Source: Rhizohabitans arisaemae
Lineage (GTDB): Bacteria; Actinomycetota; Actinomycetes; Streptosporangiales; Streptosporangiaceae
NCBI RefSeq assembly: GCF_025996515.1
Contig: NZ_BLRH01000060.1
Location: 992,001-1,056,000 of the forward strand
Direction of reading: 5' to 3'
DNA: 64,000 bases
Shown one piece after another: positions 31,721 through 40,634 of this stretch. The translations under genes were made by a program, and so were the position numbers. The notes beneath the pieces are model-generated. The model ran no database searches and had not been told where the DNA came from. It worked only from the letters and a program-made list of their open reading frames with translations. Position 1 is the first letter of the stretch. The number at the start of each line of letters is the position of its first letter.

Positions 31721-32461
31721 TCACGAAGACTCGGGGGACTTGTCCCGGGCCGCCGTGGAATCGATCCGAGGACGTTTGCGCTTACGTCGCCGTTTCACGC
31801 TCTTGTGCCGTTCAGGACTCCTCGTTGGCGTGGGGGCGGGAGAGGGGGCAGCAGCCACCCTGCGCCGCTCGCGTTCTTCGGCGACTCCGTCTGCGATCTC
31901 CAACACCACCCACCCCGCCAAGCCGGCCAGCGCCACAATGGACTCGAACTCACTCGACCAGCCGGCCCGCGGCCGGGGGCTGAGCACACCGAGCGGATCG
32001 ACGGTGACGAGCAGCTCGTCCTGGACTTGGTGCTTCTCATCCAGCTCCAGCAACCCGCTCAGCGGCCGGCCGTCCGGCCCGGCAAGCCGGTAGTCGTAGC
32101 CGTCGGTGCGGGGATTCGACTCCCTCGCCACCACCGTCGCGGTGAGACGCTCACCGAAGGCCCGCAGGTACCAGTCCCCGGGCACGGTGCTGACAAGCAC
32201 GGCCAGGAGGAGGAACAAGGCATACGAGCACCATATGTACCAGCTCGTCCGATCGACGATCGTGAACGGCGCGATCATGACGACGAGGGCAAGCACCCCG
32301 ACGAGTGACCAGACGATCAGCCACTGCCATCCCGTGTTGATTCCGGCCACCATCCCGACCGCGAACCAGCACACGAAGACGGCCAGAAGCCAGAGGAGGA
32401 TCTGCACGACAACGCGGCCCCAGCCCGTTCTGAGCAGCACGGCAACCCGAGAACTCAACAT
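31721..32461 (-). CDS. Array membrane protein, paralog 3
   Basis: This 246-residue member starts MLSSRVAVLLRTGWGRVVVQILL, with a TTGGGGA site in front of the ATG at 32461. The domain order is as in paralog 2: three helices, VPGDWYLRAFGERLTATVV, YDYRLAGPDGRPLSGLLEL, LLVTVDPLGVLSPRPR, a fourth helix and a basic tail KSVKRRRKRKRPRID. It departs from the others at GLLELDEKHQ where they have GRLESxExY. Function is unknown. Confidence 0.78.
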   Translation of the reverse strand: MLSSRVAVLLRTGWGRVVVQILLWLLAVFVCWFAVGMVAGINTGWQWLIVWSLVGVLALVVMIAPFTIVDRTSWYIWCSYALFLLLAVLVSTVPGDWYLRAFGERLTATVVARESNPRTDGYDYRLAGPDGRPLSGLLELDEKHQVQDELLVTVDPLGVLSPRPRAGWSSEFESIVALAGLAGWVVLEIADGVAEERERRRVAAAPSPAPTPTRSPERHKSVKRRRKRKRPRIDSTAARDKSPESS

Positions 32462-32609
32462 AGTCCCCAAGGATGCCGCCCACCTCCCATTGGGGACATA
32501 ACATGATCCTTACGACCACTCATCCCTATACCGGTCAGGTTCCCTCTTCCGGATCGGGAGTGGTGGCAGGCACTGCGGAGGTCTGCGCCCTACGCCGGCC
32601 GAATCCGCG

Positions 32610-33533
32610 TCACTCCCGGACGTAAGCCCAGAATTCCCGGTTGCGAGGCCGCCGTCCCGGCCACGGCCGTAAGGTGCGGCGCCTGAACTCACCGCGGACT
32701 CCCGCCGTGATCACCACGATCACCAGGCCGCCGAAGATGAGGAGGGTCACCGGGCCGTCCTCCGGTACGGCCCAGCCACCCCGATGCCGGGGGTTGATCA
32801 CGCCGAGCGGATCCGCCAGAACCAGCACATGTTCCGCGACCGGATACCTCTCATTTGACTCCAGCCGCCCGTTCACAGCTCGTCCGTCAATGCGCTTGAG
32901 CCGGTAGTCGTAGACGGTGACACCGTCGTCCACCCGCTCCCGCTCGCTCGCCACCACCGCGGTGACCCGCTCCCCAAACGCCCGCAGATACCAGTCCCCG
33001 GGCAAGGTGCGTACAGCTTCGGTCAGCAACAAGCACAGCATCAAGGTGAGGAGCGCCTCCCCACCCATCCACTCCCTGAGCAAGGTCACCGCCAGAGGCA
33101 GGGCGATGAGCATCGCCATGCCGGGGAGAACGATCAGCACCCTCCACCCCGTGTCCAGCGAGTGGCCTATCCCGATCATGAACCAGGAACCGAACAGGAG
33201 GAGAAGACAGACCACGATCCGAAGCACGGTATGGGTCCAGCCCGGCTTCAGCCACGCGGCACGCGGCCGCAGGCGCCGTGGTCCCGGGATACCGCCCGAT
33301 CCCACCGGATGGCTTCCGCCGGCGAGAACCGGACCGAAGGAGCCCTGCTCCTCCCCTGCGCCGATCCGAGCCCTCCGCCTACGGCGACGCCGCCTTCTCG
33401 GCTTGTTCGCCTCGGCTATGCGATCCCGTCCCGCGATAGAACGATCAAGCCGGACCCAAACCTTGCCGAGTGCCCACCGCGACCCGAGCTCCGACCCGGA
33501 AAAGACGATGGTGGTACTCAACGAACACCCCAT
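32610..33533 (-). CDS. Array membrane protein, paralog 4, with long N-terminal extension
   Basis: This 307-residue member has the standard body from about residue 95: helices, LPGDWYLRAFGERVTAVVASE, YDYRLKRIDGRAVNGRLES, VLVLADPLGVINPRHRGGW and a C-terminus EFWAYVRE. Before it lie about 95 extra residues that start MGCSLSTT (like the MGGSPRST starts of other copies) and contain ten arginines in [18 protein letters not shown], which resembles the basic tail of another copy. The extension may be a fused remnant of a neighbouring unit, and the native start may lie near residue 92. Function is unknown. Confidence 0.68.
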   Translation of the reverse strand: MGCSLSTTIVFSGSELGSRWALGKVWVRLDRSIAGRDRIAEANKPRRRRRRRRRARIGAGEEQGSFGPVLAGGSHPVGSGGIPGPRRLRPRAAWLKPGWTHTVLRIVVCLLLLFGSWFMIGIGHSLDTGWRVLIVLPGMAMLIALPLAVTLLREWMGGEALLTLMLCLLLTEAVRTLPGDWYLRAFGERVTAVVASERERVDDGVTVYDYRLKRIDGRAVNGRLESNERYPVAEHVLVLADPLGVINPRHRGGWAVPEDGPVTLLIFGGLVIVVITAGVRGEFRRRTLRPWPGRRPRNREFWAYVRE

Positions 33534-33602
33534 TTCTCCATGATGATTCGCACCTCGCTCGACCGCACGGTCGGCTCCGGGCTCGGGTGGGTCTTGGCAG
33601 TC

Positions 33603-33882
33603 CTAGAAGTAGGACGGGATCTCCTCCCATACGTCGCCGGGCCGGGGCCACCGCCTGAGCGGTGCTCGCATGGTCCGCCGCCTGCGTTCCCCGAGGACCG
33701 AGCCGACGGCCGCCAGGACCGCCAAACCGCCGAAGCCCGCCAGGGTCAGCGCCGTCTCCTCCTCGTCCGCCCAGCCACCCCGATGTCTGGGGCCTCGCCG
33801 AACGGACGACCCGTCGAACCACGAACAGCGCCGCGAGGAATGTGAAGATCCGGAGCACGATGGAACGCCGCGAACCACCCAT
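33603..33882 (-). pseudogene. Array remnant 2 (start and end kept, middle deleted)
   Basis: MGGSRRSIVLRIFTFLAALFVV at the 5' end matches the start and first helix of the family. The remainder, in another frame, reads RGPRHRGGWADEEE then GFGGLAVLAAVGSVLGERRRRTMRAPLRRWPRPGDVW and a stop at 33603, matching the last helix and tail of paralog 2. The part between, including GDWYL and PDGRPL, is deleted. The deletion pattern is as in remnant 1. Confidence 0.72.
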
Positions 33883-34051
33883 GTCTCCATCGTGACCGCT
33901 CCCTGGGCCGACCGTGGAGAATCAGGCCCACTGGATACCTATCTACAAGGCCCACTGAAATCGGCTCGCTTTGGCGGCACGTTCACGGGTTCTCCTGCGG
34001 CTGGACGCCCCGGCTCCGCCTTCGCCCATCGCGATGCGGAGGGTGCCGTGG

Positions 34052-34699
34052 TCACGATTGGGATTCCGGGGCACGGCGGCGGTCGCGCTCGCCGCGTGCC
34101 ACTGCCGCGGCCCCCACGACGACGAGTCCCGCGAAGCAGATCGGAGTCAGGACGATATCCCAAGTCTCGGCCCAACCGCCCCGATGCCGAGGATTGAACA
34201 CCCCCAGCGGATCCGCCAGGACGAGCACCGACTCCCCGACCGGATAGGCCTCCCACGACTCCAGCCGTCCGTTCAGCGGCCTGCCGTCCGGCCGGGCGAG
34301 CCGGTGATCGTGGAAGACGGCGTTGCCGTCGACCCGCTCCCGCTCACTTGTCACCACAGCGGTGACCCGCTCCCCGAACAGCTGCAGATACCAGTCACCC
34401 GGAACGGTCTGCGTCCAGTAGAAGAGCAGGAGAATCAGCACGAAGCCAACCGATGTGGGCCAGCCCATCCTCCCGTTCTTGCCGCTGAACACGTACAGCA
34501 TGATCGGTGCGATGAGGAGAATCAGCCCGAAAAACCCCATGACCAGCACTTTCCAGCCGGTGTCCAGCATGTCGGCCAGGCCGAGCGCGAACCAGCTGAG
34601 AAAGGCGACGGCGAGGAAGGCGGGCACCCGCACGGCGAGGCGGCCCCGGCCCTTCCCCAAGCCCGGTCGTGTCACGGTGGAACGCGGTGAACCCCCCAT
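34052..34699 (-). CDS. Array membrane protein, paralog 6
   Basis: This 215-residue member nearest menG starts MGGSPRSTVTRPGLGKGRGRLAVRV. Helices follow, then VPGDWYLQLFGERVTAVVTSERERVD, HDHRLARPDGRPLNGRLES, VLVLADPLGVFNPRHRGGW, a last helix and a short tail RDRRRAPESQS. By its VLVLADPLGV and SERERVD stretches it groups with paralog 4, while 1-3 form another subgroup. The acidic GDW and DPLGV residues are invariant. Its start is 64 nt from the menG stop, in the same direction, so co-transcription is possible. Confidence 0.78.
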   Translation of the reverse strand: MGGSPRSTVTRPGLGKGRGRLAVRVPAFLAVAFLSWFALGLADMLDTGWKVLVMGFFGLILLIAPIMLYVFSGKNGRMGWPTSVGFVLILLLFYWTQTVPGDWYLQLFGERVTAVVTSERERVDGNAVFHDHRLARPDGRPLNGRLESWEAYPVGESVLVLADPLGVFNPRHRGGWAETWDIVLTPICFAGLVVVGAAAVARGERDRRRAPESQS

Positions 34700-34762
34700 G
34701 GGTCCATGATGATCGTTCCCTGCGCCGATCGCGCAGAATCCGATTCGCCGGATTCCTTAGGA

Positions 34763-35488
34763 TTACGCGGGCTTGGTCGCGCGGTGGACGGCGACGATGC
34801 CGAGGGAGAGGTTGCGCCAGGCCACCTTGCTCCAGCCCGTAGCCTGGATGAGGCGGGCCAGGGCCGGCTGGTCGTGCCAGTCCCTGATCGACTCGGCGAG
34901 GTACTCGTAGGAGTCGGGGTTGGAGCTGACCATCCGGCCGACCATCGGAAGCAGGCGCATGAGGTATTGGCTGTAGACCAGGTCGAAGGACTTGACGGTC
35001 GGCCGGGAGAACTCGCAGATCACCAGCCGTGCCGACGGTTTGGCGACCCGAAGCATCTCTTTCAGCGCCTGGCCGGTGTCGGCCATGTTGCGGAGCGCGA
35101 AGGAGATCGTCACCGCGTCGAAGGTCTCGTCCCGGAACGGGAGCCGGAGCGCGTCGCCGGCGATGAAGGTCACCCCGCGGACCCCGCCGCCGTACAGCCC
35201 GGAGCTTCCGCGCCTGGCCACCCCGGTGCCGAGCATGCCCAGGGAGAAGTCGCAGGCGATGCCGCGTGCCCCGAGCGCGGTGAAGGCGTCGGTCGAGGTC
35301 CCGGTGCCGGCACCGAGGTCGAGGACGAGCTCGCCGGGGCCCGCGTCCACGGCCTGGGCGACGATCTTGCGCCAGAGCCGGTCCTGGCCGAGCGAGAGCA
35401 CATCGTTGACCAGGTCGTAGCGTCCGGCCGTGCGGTCGAACATCGCGGCGACCTCGTGTGGCTTCTTCTCCAGCGATGCGCGCATCAT
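34763..35488 (-). CDS. menG: Demethylmenaquinone methyltransferase
   Basis: This 241-residue UbiE/COQ5-family enzyme methylates demethylmenaquinone to menaquinone using SAM, the last step of the pathway. Motif I is [16 protein letters not shown], and [29 protein letters not shown] at the N-terminus and [14 protein letters not shown] with [22 protein letters not shown] are family signatures. The start [10 protein letters not shown] at 35488 is used; the next ATG (35485) is also possible. The longer upstream frame lacks resemblance. It serves the same quinone pool as the nuo and menJ-like genes. Confidence 0.95.
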   Translation of the reverse strand: MMRASLEKKPHEVAAMFDRTAGRYDLVNDVLSLGQDRLWRKIVAQAVDAGPGELVLDLGAGTGTSTDAFTALGARGIACDFSLGMLGTGVARRGSSGLYGGGVRGVTFIAGDALRLPFRDETFDAVTISFALRNMADTGQALKEMLRVAKPSARLVICEFSRPTVKSFDLVYSQYLMRLLPMVGRMVSSNPDSYEYLAESIRDWHDQPALARLIQATGWSKVAWRNLSLGIVAVHRATKPA

Positions 35489-35577
35489 GCGGAACAGCCT
35501 AATCGGTCGCCCGGCACGGCCCGGAACCGCACGGAAAGTTACCACTCGAACACGCCGGGCGTGATAGGTCTTGAGGA

Positions 35578-36879
35578 ATGCTGCACCCACGGCTCCCCCT
35601 GGTCGCCGCGTCGGCCGTGCTGATCGCTCTGGCCTGGGCGTCGGCCGTCCCGGCGCCCGCCGCGGGCGGGACGGTCCCGCACCGCCGGGTCGTCTCGGCC
35701 GACCCCGCCGACCACACCCCGCATGTGCTGGACGGCATCGTGAACGCGTTCGCGATCGTGGGCGACCGGGTGGTGGTGGGCGGGAGCTTCACCGAGGTCC
35801 AGGAGGCGAGCACGCGGCAGGGGGAGGGCGAGCGGTTCGATCGGCGGAACGTCTTCGCCTTCGACCTGGCCACCGGACGGGTGGACCGGGGGTTCGCCCC
35901 CGATCTCGACGGCACCGTGTGGGCGCTGGCGCCCGGGGACGGCGGCACCGTCTACGCGGGCGGCTCCTTCGGCTGGGTGGACGCCGAACCCCGCCCGGGG
36001 CTGACCCGGCTCCGGCTCGCCGACGGCGCCCCGGTGCCGGGGTTCGCCGTCGCCGGGGTCTCGGGGGGCTCGGTCTTCGCCCTCGCCCGCCGCGGATCCC
36101 ACCTGTACGTGGGGGGTGACTTCACGGCGGTGGGCGGCTCCCGTACGGCGCTCGCGCGACTCGACGCGGCGAACGGCGGGGTCGACCCGTCGTTCAAGGT
36201 CACGCCTTCGCATCCGCGGGAGGGGGCGACCAAGGTCTACGCGCTCGCGGTGAACCGGCAAGGCGATCGGCTCGCGGTGGACGGCTCGTTCACCCGCTTG
36301 AACGGACTCTCCCGGCCCCAGCTGGGGTTGGTGGACATCGGCGGGGCGACCGCGCGAGTGGCGAAGTGGCGGACCAATGCCTACGCGGCGGAATGCCGTC
36401 CGGTCTTTCCCTCATATGTGCGCGGCTTGGATTTCTCACCAGATGGAAAGTATTTCGTTGTCGTCACAACGGGTGGGATAGGTGGGGCGACGAAATTATG
36501 TGACACGGCAGCGCGGTGGGAAACCTACAAGGAGTCCGCCAATCTCTCACCAACCTGGGTTAATTACACGGGGGGCGATTCGCTGTATAGCGTCGCCGTC
36601 ACCGGAAGCGCGGTCTACGTGGGCGGTCACCAGCGCTGGCTGAACAACCCCAAAGGGGCCAACTCCGCAGGTCCGGGCGCTGTCGCCCGTACCGGTATCG
36701 GCGCCATCCACCCGGTCACCGGGAAGGCGCTCCCCTGGAATCCCACCCGGGAGCGCGGCATCGGCGTGAAGGCATTCCTGGCCTACCCGGGCGGTCTGCT
36801 GGTCGGCAGCGACACCGTGACCCTGGGCCGGGAGTACCACGCGCGGGTGGGCTTGTTCCCCCTCCCCAGCGGTGGCTAA
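35578..36879 (+). CDS. Secreted beta-propeller protein (delta-60-type repeats)
   Basis: This 433-residue exported protein has a signal peptide in residues 1-30 ([23 protein letters not shown]). At least five repeats of the form A-[LI]-x-D-x-V-[YV]-[VA]-GG-x-F follow, for example [44 protein letters not shown] and [10 protein letters not shown], which would form propeller blades. The protein lacks enzyme motifs and probably binds a ligand or surface partner. The stretch around 36420-36580 is AT-richer than its neighbours. It is divergent from menG with 89 bp between the starts. Confidence 0.8.
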   Translation: MLHPRLPLVAASAVLIALAWASAVPAPAAGGTVPHRRVVSADPADHTPHVLDGIVNAFAIVGDRVVVGGSFTEVQEASTRQGEGERFDRRNVFAFDLATGRVDRGFAPDLDGTVWALAPGDGGTVYAGGSFGWVDAEPRPGLTRLRLADGAPVPGFAVAGVSGGSVFALARRGSHLYVGGDFTAVGGSRTALARLDAANGGVDPSFKVTPSHPREGATKVYALAVNRQGDRLAVDGSFTRLNGLSRPQLGLVDIGGATARVAKWRTNAYAAECRPVFPSYVRGLDFSPDGKYFVVVTTGGIGGATKLCDTAARWETYKESANLSPTWVNYTGGDSLYSVAVTGSAVYVGGHQRWLNNPKGANSAGPGAVARTGIGAIHPVTGKALPWNPTRERGIGVKAFLAYPGGLLVGSDTVTLGREYHARVGLFPLPSGG

Positions 36880-36892
36880 ACCGTGGCGAAGC

Positions 36893-37147
36893 TCACCCGG
36901 AGGTTTTGGATCCGTCTCCGGGTTCGGCGGGGGTCACCCGCTCCTTGGCCGTCCGGTGGCCCGGTTTGGTGATGCGGAGGGCGACCCGGTCACGCTGACC
37001 GGAGAGCAGCACATAGCTGGCGAGCCCGCTCACGAAGATGGCGAGGACCAGCAACAACAGGTCGCGCGCACCGATCAGGTACAGCACGCCCAGGCTGACC
37101 GCGAACAGGGCCAGCCGCGACAGGGAGTAGACGACTATCGGATGCAC
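36893..37147 (-). CDS. DUF4229 membrane protein
   Basis: This 84-residue protein has two hydrophobic helices (about residues 5-25 and 28-48) and a charged C-terminal tail (KPGHRTAKERVTPAEPGD). The pattern YSLSRLALFAVSLGVLYLIG..DLLLLVLAIFVSGLASYVLLSGQRD matches the DUF4229 family, often found near menaquinone genes in actinobacteria. Function is unknown. It ends 14 bp from the propeller gene, convergent. Confidence 0.82.
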   Translation of the reverse strand: MHPIVVYSLSRLALFAVSLGVLYLIGARDLLLLVLAIFVSGLASYVLLSGQRDRVALRITKPGHRTAKERVTPAEPGDGSKTSG

Positions 37148-37432
37148 GGTTCGAGCCTACGCGCATTCGACACCACCCTGGACAGATCCCTGACAGGTAA
37201 TTGGTCCGTCGCCCTTCGCGCAGGGCGCCGTCACTGCTAGTGTGCCCAACACGTGTTTTCGTAAAGAAACGCCCACGAGAGCCCCAAAGAGGCTCTATCA
37301 TATAACAATCGGGCAGTTAGCCGATAACATCCCGTGATCTTTAGTGAAAACCACGGATAAATCAGGCTTCGCTCGGCACACTGGTTGCCTGTCCGCCCGC
37401 ACCAGGACGCGGGACGCGAGGGGGAGTAGATT
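37148..37432. promoter_or_regulatory. AT-rich bldC upstream region
   Basis: This 285-bp region is unusually AT-rich for the genome. A short hairpin (AGAGCC 37278-37283, GGCTCT 37291-37296) lies inside it. Promoters for bldC and for the divergent DUF4229 gene should both be here, but no consensus pair can be named with confidence. Confidence 0.4.
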
Positions 37433-37651
37433 GTGGAGAGTAGCAGCGAGCGTCTGCTAACACCTGGAGAGGTAGCCGCCCTCTTCAGGGTCGACCCAAA
37501 AACGGTCACTAGGTGGGCCGCCGCAGGACGGATCAGTAGCATCCGCACCCCCGGCGGTCATCGGCGCTTCCGTGAATCGGAAGTACACGCCCTACTGCGA
37601 GGCGAGGAGATCATCGCAGAACGGGTGAATGGCGACTCGCCGCGCATTTAA
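37433..37651 (+). CDS. bldC: Developmental regulator BldC
   Basis: This 72-residue MerR-type DNA-binding protein consists of the single domain LLTPGEVAALFRVDPKTVTRWAAAGRISSIRTPGGHRRFRESEVHALL, lacking any effector domain, exactly as in Streptomyces BldC. There BldC binds cooperatively to direct repeats and delays sporulation by sustaining vegetative growth. The GTG at 37433 has GGGGGAG upstream. It is monocistronic with a long AT-rich leader, consistent with tight control. Confidence 0.95.
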   Translation: MESSSERLLTPGEVAALFRVDPKTVTRWAAAGRISSIRTPGGHRRFRESEVHALLRGEEIIAERVNGDSPRI

Positions 37652-37736
37652 CGGGTCGGGGTTGTAACGCCCAGCTCACGGTGGCGCCGGCCGTGAGCAC
37701 CGGGCTTTTTCCACAACCGCTTTCGCGAACGCCGGG

Positions 37737-37988
37737 TCAGCGGTCGGGCTCCGCCTCCTGCTCCGCCTTGTAGGCGAGGAACTGCCGCTCCAGCTCGTCG
37801 TTCTCCTCCCGCCAGCGATGCCGGTGTCCGGCCAGCTCCTCCTCTGTGATCGACTCGGCGAGGAGCCGTTCGTACTCCGGATCGTCCGGGCCCACTTCGA
37901 CGTACGCGTCACCCACGAGCCGCCCGTCCTCGGTGTTCAGGCTCTGCGGCACCTGCAGTATGCCGTCCTGCCGCCGGATGACGTACAT
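37737..37988 (-). CDS. Small acidic hypothetical protein
   Basis: This 83-residue protein starts MYVIRRQDGILQVPQSL and has an acidic helical C-terminal half (EEELAGHRHRWREENDELERQF) that could form a coiled coil. No family is recognised. It lies 20 bp after the HEXXH gene in the same direction, so the two probably form an operon, and it might be a partner or chaperone. That is inference from position only. Confidence 0.65.
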   Translation of the reverse strand: MYVIRRQDGILQVPQSLNTEDGRLVGDAYVEVGPDDPEYERLLAESITEEELAGHRHRWREENDELERQFLAYKAEQEAEPDR

Positions 37989-38008
37989 GAAAGTTCGCGC
38001 CCTCCCGC

Positions 38009-39004
38009 TTAGATCCCGTAGCGCCGGTTGAAGAACAGCATCACGTCAAGAGCCGTGCGGGTGTCGCCGCCGAGCATATCCACCAGTGCCGGGCGTTGCC
38101 GGGACGCGATCGCGGCGAAGGCGTCCGCGAAGAACTCCTTCTTCCCGAGCCCCGCCCCCTGGCGGTGAAATCCGCTGAACAGGTGTGGCAGGCAGCGCTG
38201 GTACAGCGCGGTGAACTCCGGGGAGTCCGACTGCCAGTCTCCGGGGGGCGCGTCGATGTCGTCCAGCGCGTGCCCCACCTCGTGCATCATCACGTCCGGG
38301 GTGGGCGACGGCCGATCCCCGACCACGATCTTGCGATCCCCGTACGCACCGGCGCAGACGTCCCAGGTGGCCCGGCCCGACGGCAGCGGGGCACCGCGCA
38401 GATACCCCATGCTGTCCAGGTCGGGCACACCGCCGGGGCCGATGTAGATGCCGTCGAGCCCCTCGGCGAGCCTCTTCTTGATCTGCTCGGGGAGCGCGGC
38501 CAGGCTCTCCACCGCGCGCACCGCCTCGGGTGGCGGGATGTGGTCCCACTGCCGGTGGATGACCCGCTCCAGGTCGCCGCAGTGGCGCCGGCCGTCGCCC
38601 AGGTACGGGGTGCCCGGTGGATTGGGGCGGACCCGGGGCTGCTCGTCGTCGAGTTCGAAGTCGCGCCAGGTGTACTGCGGCCGATCCGGCGGCGTCTGAC
38701 GCCTGTCCCAGGAGCCCGGCTGCTCCATCGGCCGGTCCGCGGAGCCGCCGCGGTACGGCGAGGAGTACGGCATCTGCCACCAGCGGGGCGCCCGTGTGGG
38801 CGACCTGCCTTGATCGACACGGTCAGAGGCCGACTTGACCCGCCGGTGACGACCCCGCCGCTGCGGATCGTCCGAAGCGGAGAAGCGGTCGCCTGAATAC
38901 CGCATGCCACCTCCCATGCGGCCGTGGCGCAGGAACGGTCCTCCATACCGTACGCCTCCCCGGATTCCCCCGTCACCTCCGCGCGGCCATCGGGTTCCCT
39001 CCAT
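38009..39004 (-). CDS. HEXXH-containing putative metallopeptidase
   Basis: This 331-residue protein has a zinc-peptidase motif HEVGHALDD (about residue 250) and a downstream GLGKKEFFADAFAAIAS helix whose glutamate could be the third ligand, a layout like the lethal-factor-type peptidase domain. The first 130 residues are rich in Arg, Pro and Gly with low complexity (RRGRHRRVKS, RAPRWWQMPYSSPYRGG), unlike a signal peptide. The start may be at an internal ATG near residue 33. The target is unknown. It is followed closely by the acidic 83-residue gene. Secretion by a non-classical route is conceivable but has no direct support. Confidence 0.68.
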   Translation of the reverse strand: MEGTRWPRGGDGGIRGGVRYGGPFLRHGRMGGGMRYSGDRFSASDDPQRRGRHRRVKSASDRVDQGRSPTRAPRWWQMPYSSPYRGGSADRPMEQPGSWDRRQTPPDRPQYTWRDFELDDEQPRVRPNPPGTPYLGDGRRHCGDLERVIHRQWDHIPPPEAVRAVESLAALPEQIKKRLAEGLDGIYIGPGGVPDLDSMGYLRGAPLPSGRATWDVCAGAYGDRKIVVGDRPSPTPDVMMHEVGHALDDIDAPPGDWQSDSPEFTALYQRCLPHLFSGFHRQGAGLGKKEFFADAFAAIASRQRPALVDMLGGDTRTALDVMLFFNRRYGI

Positions 39005-39021
39005 ACGCGTGCGACCCTGAG

Positions 39022-39360
39022 ATGGCTTACGCTGCCGACATGCCCACGATGCTGGTCGGACTCGCCATCCTCGCGCTCTGGCTCTACTGTCTCTTCGACG
39101 TGATCACCACCCCCGACGAGGAGACCCGCAACCTCCCCAAACTCCTCTGGGTCCTGGTCATCGTGCTGGTACCGCTCGCGGGCAGCCTGCTATGGCTTCT
39201 GCTGGGGCGTGCAAGCCGCGTGCGCACCGACCCGTCAGTAGAACCCCGGAACACCGTGTTCCCGCCTGAGCGGGCCCCTCGCGAGGCTCCACGGGGCCCC
39301 GACGACGACCCCGACTTCCTCCGGGACCTGGATCGGCGCCTCAAGGGCGAAACCGACTGA
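39022..39360 (+). CDS. PLDc_N domain membrane protein
   Basis: This 112-residue protein has two helices: LVGLAILALWLYCLFDVITT and LPKLLWVLVIVLVPLAGSLLWLLLG. The segment between them, DEETRNLPKLLW, is the PLDc_N family pattern seen at the N-terminus of cardiolipin synthases and in many small actinobacterial membrane proteins. The tail is acidic and proline-rich. The true start may be the ATG at 39040. Its role, if any enzyme partner exists, is unknown. Confidence 0.8.
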   Translation: MAYAADMPTMLVGLAILALWLYCLFDVITTPDEETRNLPKLLWVLVIVLVPLAGSLLWLLLGRASRVRTDPSVEPRNTVFPPERAPREAPRGPDDDPDFLRDLDRRLKGETD

Positions 39361-39663
39361 TCGGGCACCGTCGGCCGAGGCGAGCAGGGTGAACGCCGGG
39401 CGGAGGCCACCCGGGGATCATCGCCGTGGCCGGAGCACACCCGCGCGCCGACCTCGGGCAGTCGGCACGCGACGTGCCGGCCCGCCTGCCGCGCAGCGGA
39501 CACCCGCGGCTGCTTGAACGCGCCGACCCAGGCCAAATGAGCGGTTCCTCCGGCGCGGAGTAGGCCGGGGCCGGTCCGTGGTTCGAAGCGAACACCACGT
39601 CCGTTGCCCGGCCCCGTGCGGTCGGGCGGGTCACCGACGGCGTACGGCGACCCGCGGCCAGAC
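39361..39663. other. Intergenic, no gene seen
   Basis: These 303 bp separate the PLDc_N gene and the convergent ccsB. No supported open frame is present. A copy of the short GTACGGCGAC repeat lies at 39642-39659, just beyond the ccsB stop. Confidence 0.5.
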
Positions 39664-40629
39664 CTAGAAGCCGGCGTAGGAGTGCAGGCCGGAGATGAAC
39701 AGGTTCACCCCGAAGAGGTTGAACAGCAGGCAGGCGAACCCCACCAGCTGAATGAGCATCGCCCGCTTGCCGCCCCACCCGCCGGTCGCCCTGGCGTGCA
39801 GATAGGCCGCGTAGACGATCCAGGTGATGAAGGACCAGGTCTCCTTGGGGTCCCAGCCCCAGTAGCGCCCCCACGCGCGGTCGGCCCACAGCGCGCCCGC
39901 GATGACGGCGAAGGTCCACACCGGGAAGGCGAAGACGATCGTCCGCTGCACCACCCGGTCCAGGTCTTCCCGTGAGGGGAGCCTGCTGAGCAGGCCCTTC
40001 TCGTCCTGCCGGCCGCGGATCAGGTACAGGATCCCGGCGACCCCGCCCACCATGAAGACGCCGCTGGCGATGATCGCGGCGCTGACGTGGATCGCGATCC
40101 AGTAGGAGTTCAGCGCGGGTACGACGGGACCGGCCTGCACGTAGAGGTAGCGGACCGCGATGCCGAGCCCGAGCACGACCGGCACCATCACGAAGACGCC
40201 GAGGTAACGGACCCGGTGACGCAGGAGCATCACCAGGAACCCGGTGACCGCGGTCAGGCAGACCGCGAGCACGAACTCGTACATGTTCCCCCAGGGCCAC
40301 CGGCCGGTGGCCAGCCCCAGGGTGACGACGGAGCCCAGGTTGGCGGCCCAGCCGGCGACGGTGAGCCAGACGGCGGCCTTGCCGACCAGCGCGAGGCGGT
40401 CCGACGCGCGAGCGGGCCCGGCCGGTTCCTCCGGCGCCTCGGGCGGCGCCGTGTCGCCGCCGACGGTGGCGAGCGCCGGGGTTTTCGCCTTCTGCGCGGT
40501 ACGGCGGGCGCGGGCGCCGGCGAGCTCGATCGCGTAGGCGAACATCGCCACGACGTACAGCAGGACGGTGAAGAGGATGAGCTGGTCGCTCAGCGCGGCC
40601 AGGCCGGTGTCCGCCTGTGCGGGAGGCAT
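39664..40629 (-). CDS. ccsB: Cytochrome c synthase subunit CcsB
   Basis: This 321-residue membrane protein is the haem-handling half of the system II cytochrome c synthase. The WWD-type signature is WGRYWGWDPKETWSFITW (about residues 240-258), and conserved histidines occur in YWIAIHVSAAIIASGVF. It has about eight helices. The ATG at 40629 has AAGGAG eight nt upstream, within the end of resB. It forms an operon with resB, ccdA and resA, which together attach haem to exported cytochromes such as those of the bc1 complex. Confidence 0.94.
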   Translation of the reverse strand: MPPAQADTGLAALSDQLILFTVLLYVVAMFAYAIELAGARARRTAQKAKTPALATVGGDTAPPEAPEEPAGPARASDRLALVGKAAVWLTVAGWAANLGSVVTLGLATGRWPWGNMYEFVLAVCLTAVTGFLVMLLRHRVRYLGVFVMVPVVLGLGIAVRYLYVQAGPVVPALNSYWIAIHVSAAIIASGVFMVGGVAGILYLIRGRQDEKGLLSRLPSREDLDRVVQRTIVFAFPVWTFAVIAGALWADRAWGRYWGWDPKETWSFITWIVYAAYLHARATGGWGGKRAMLIQLVGFACLLFNLFGVNLFISGLHSYAGF

Positions 40630-40634
40630 ACTGA

